A stretch of 64,000 nucleotides of DNA from JALSNL01 sp036479585. Its GTDB lineage: Bacteria > Bacteroidota > Ignavibacteria > Ignavibacteriales > Melioribacteraceae. Made by a program: the position numbers and the translations under genes. The stretch is taken from contig OZ245062.1 of the NCBI GenBank assembly GCA_965224785.1, positions 496,001 to 560,000 on the forward strand, given 5' to 3'. Numbering within the stretch: position 1 is the first letter of the stretch; each line of letters begins with the position of its first letter. A model generated the notes under the pieces. It was not told the DNA's origin. It did not search any database and saw only the letters and a list, made by a program, of their open reading frames with translations. This document shows positions 62,563-64,000 of the stretch, one piece after another.

Positions 62563-63786
62563 CTACCAAATATTTAAACTATCCGGATCAATTTTACGAA
62601 TGAATTCTATATTTGATGTGTAAGCAGTTCTCTTAAATCCACTTGATTTAAAAAGAACATCAAAATATTGTGGAAATTCCCCATATTTTTTTTTCATCAT
62701 ATTTGTTAATTCATCTAAGCTTTTTTCATTTAGAAGATAGTTAACAGCAGTTTCCATTGCTGGTTCAAAGAAAGAAATAAACATATAAATTGTATTGTTA
62801 TTTGGCCCCGGAATTTTTCTGAACAAACAAAAATCTACATGTTCTCCATCCATTTCTCCTGACTGTTTGAAAACTCTTATAGAGTCATGTTCTTGAATAT
62901 TAAGAAAAGTATTATTTAGATAATTACCAAATTCATAAATGTCGTCTTCCAATAAAAAACTCATTGAATGTAAATTTCTAAAAGAGCCTATAAAAACAAC
63001 ATTATTTTCTTTTAAATCATTGCCGTTCACTTCCATAGAATTTTTGAACTGAAATTTGCCATCAGACAACAACGATATTGATATTTTAGGAAGTACGGAA
63101 ACATTTATTAATGGGAAAAATGGATAAGGAGTAATTTCAGAAATTGCTATGTCAGGATTTGTTTTTTTGTTATGTCTAAACATACCAACAGTATTAATTT
63201 CGTGTTTACGAGTAATGGTTTCATCATCACCAAGATTAACTAAATAAAACAAATCATTTCCAAGAGCTAACATTTTGGGAAAATCTTTTTTATCTAAATT
63301 TTGCCATACTTTATGAGAAAGTATCTCTGAAGAAATTTTCATGTCGGCAGAACTTAGAGAGAATTTGTTAAAAAGTGTGTAAGCTAAAAGAAGAAAAAGT
63401 AGTGGTAATAATATTAGTGAAAGCCATTTCCAATTTGGAGAAGTGGTTTTTGGTTTACTAATAATATTTGAAACAAAACCTAAATCGTAATGCCCTTTTG
63501 GGATTTCAATTTTATACTTATCATTGCGTCCAACACTTGCATAATAATGGTCAAGTTTTTTTCGTAAATTACTAACATAAACTCTAACTGAAGAATCTTC
63601 AGCGGAATTAAAATTAGAACTTTTCTCAAAAACATCAATTGCAAGGGTGTATTCTTTTAGCTTAACATTATTAATTGAAGATTCAACCAAATAACTTAAA
63701 AGCTTTTTAGAATTCCTCGAAGATTTAAATTCTTTAGTCTCAAGAATTTTTTTGAGTATTTCTTTTTTATCTTTGTTAGTTAACAT
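62563..63786 (-). CDS. Membrane-anchored winged-helix protein (CadC-like layout)
   Basis: A 407-residue protein. Residues 1-105 are a winged-helix domain of the type FKSSRNSKKLLSYLVE, LKEYTLAIDVFEKSSNFNS, SSVRVYVSNLRKKLDHYYAS, then KYKIEIPKGHYDLGF. I know this layout from membrane regulators in Acidobacteria and Planctomycetes. One membrane segment (WLSLILLPLLFLLLAYTLFN, about 121-140) follows. The C-terminal 265 residues are extracytoplasmic and unrecognised, with a fold containing IAISEITPYPFFPLINVSVL and NVVFIGSFRNLHSMSFLLED. It probably senses something outside and regulates genes directly, like CadC or ToxR. It is convergent with the sulfatase gene. Confidence 0.78.
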   Translation of the reverse strand: MLTNKDKKEILKKILETKEFKSSRNSKKLLSYLVESSINNVKLKEYTLAIDVFEKSSNFNSAEDSSVRVYVSNLRKKLDHYYASVGRNDKYKIEIPKGHYDLGFVSNIISKPKTTSPNWKWLSLILLPLLFLLLAYTLFNKFSLSSADMKISSEILSHKVWQNLDKKDFPKMLALGNDLFYLVNLGDDETITRKHEINTVGMFRHNKKTNPDIAISEITPYPFFPLINVSVLPKISISLLSDGKFQFKNSMEVNGNDLKENNVVFIGSFRNLHSMSFLLEDDIYEFGNYLNNTFLNIQEHDSIRVFKQSGEMDGEHVDFCLFRKIPGPNNNTIYMFISFFEPAMETAVNYLLNEKSLDELTNMMKKKYGEFPQYFDVLFKSSGFKRTAYTSNIEFIRKIDPDSLNIW

Positions 63787-63901
63787 TTAATAGTTTGAGA
63801 ATGAGAATTATTTACTCAAATTACTAAAATTCCATCAAATATTTAATATCATTTTTTCTTCTCACAATTGTTTAAAAATTTATTAAAATATAGGTAGAAC
63901 A

Positions 63902-64000
63902 ATGAATAGTTTAGAGAGATATATAAAAACTATAAAAGGTGAACATGTTGATCACTTAGCACGAATTCCAATAGTTATGCAGTTTGCCGCAGAATATATC
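63902..64000 (+). CDS. Uroporphyrinogen decarboxylase family protein, 5' end only
   Basis: The first 33 codons of a gene that runs out of the window: MNSLERYIKTIKGEHVDHLA, then RIPIVMQFAAEYI. The phrase RIPIVMQFAAEYI after a short helical start is typical of the MtaA/URO-D-like methyltransferase group (corrinoid- or coenzyme-M-type methyl transfer) rather than HemE itself. AGGTAG lies before the ATG. Only the N-terminus can be judged. Confidence 0.55.
   Translation, partial: MNSLERYIKTIKGEHVDHLARIPIVMQFAAEYI

Noticed and set aside
1..64000. CRISPR arrays, tRNA or rRNA genes, transposase or integrase genes
   Set aside because: I looked for evenly spaced repeats, cloverleaf-like stretches and transposase or recombinase motifs and found none.

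Overview
The window is strongly AT-rich DNA from what looks like a member of the Bacteroidota/Ignavibacteriota lineage, most probably an Ignavibacteria-type bacterium. Three things point there. A secreted protein at 54794-56323 carries a type IX secretion (T9SS) tail containing QNYPNPFNP. The gene order ileS - dksA-like - lspA - rluD occurs together. The intergenic spaces hold many short palindromic repeats of the GTCAT...ATGAC and CCACG...CGTGG kinds. There are many TTG and GTG starts, and Shine-Dalgarno sequences are used unevenly. I see no rRNA, tRNA, CRISPR array or transposase gene.

Positions 1-40081 are one large surface-polysaccharide locus. Each end carries a Wzc-type tyrosine autokinase with an SLBB export protein: the left pair (1-2756) reads leftwards and the right pair (37215-40081) reads rightwards. 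Between them lie: a WbpB/WbpD/WbpE set for a 2,3-diacetamido uronic acid precursor (5779-8556); a flippase (9242); a sugar nucleotidyltransferase, an LhgO-like oxidase, an epimerase, a LegC-like aminotransferase and a PglD-like acetyltransferase (10674-16914); a methyltransferase, a second acetyltransferase, a second flippase and a Wzy-type polymerase (17011-22091); a CapE/CapF/CapG set for UDP-N-acetyl-L-fucosamine with a cupin protein inside it (22078-25934); three glycosyltransferase-like proteins (25916-29780); two Wzi-like outer-membrane proteins; an O-antigen ligase-like protein; and the phosphoglycosyl transferase expected to start the repeat unit (30139-36794). This is a fairly complete Wzx/Wzy-type pathway.

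Three nucleotidyltransferase modules of the toxin-antitoxin/defence kind sit inside the sugar genes: an AbiEii-like enzyme with a 61-residue partner (8562-9207) and two HEPN-MNT pairs (14734-15419 and 15507-16263). The first HEPN gene is cut by an in-frame stop. The first pair is bracketed by a 78-bp direct duplication of the end of the aminotransferase gene before it. A decayed flippase relic lies at 17815-18017. The wbpE gene carries an in-frame copy of an intergenic repeat. The locus has plainly been reshuffled.

Positions 40182-64000 are mostly chromosomal housekeeping: a PutP-like symporter with two tiny membrane proteins opposite it, a YggS-type PLP protein, purine nucleoside phosphorylase, IleS, a DksA-like protein with a histone-H1-like tail, LspA, RluD, a lytic transglycosylase, an outer-membrane barrel protein, a DUF1800/DUF1501 pair, a lipoprotein, an EamA transporter, galT-galK, a sulfatase, a membrane-anchored winged-helix regulator, and the start of a uroporphyrinogen-decarboxylase-family gene. 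Several repeats and good terminators lie between them.
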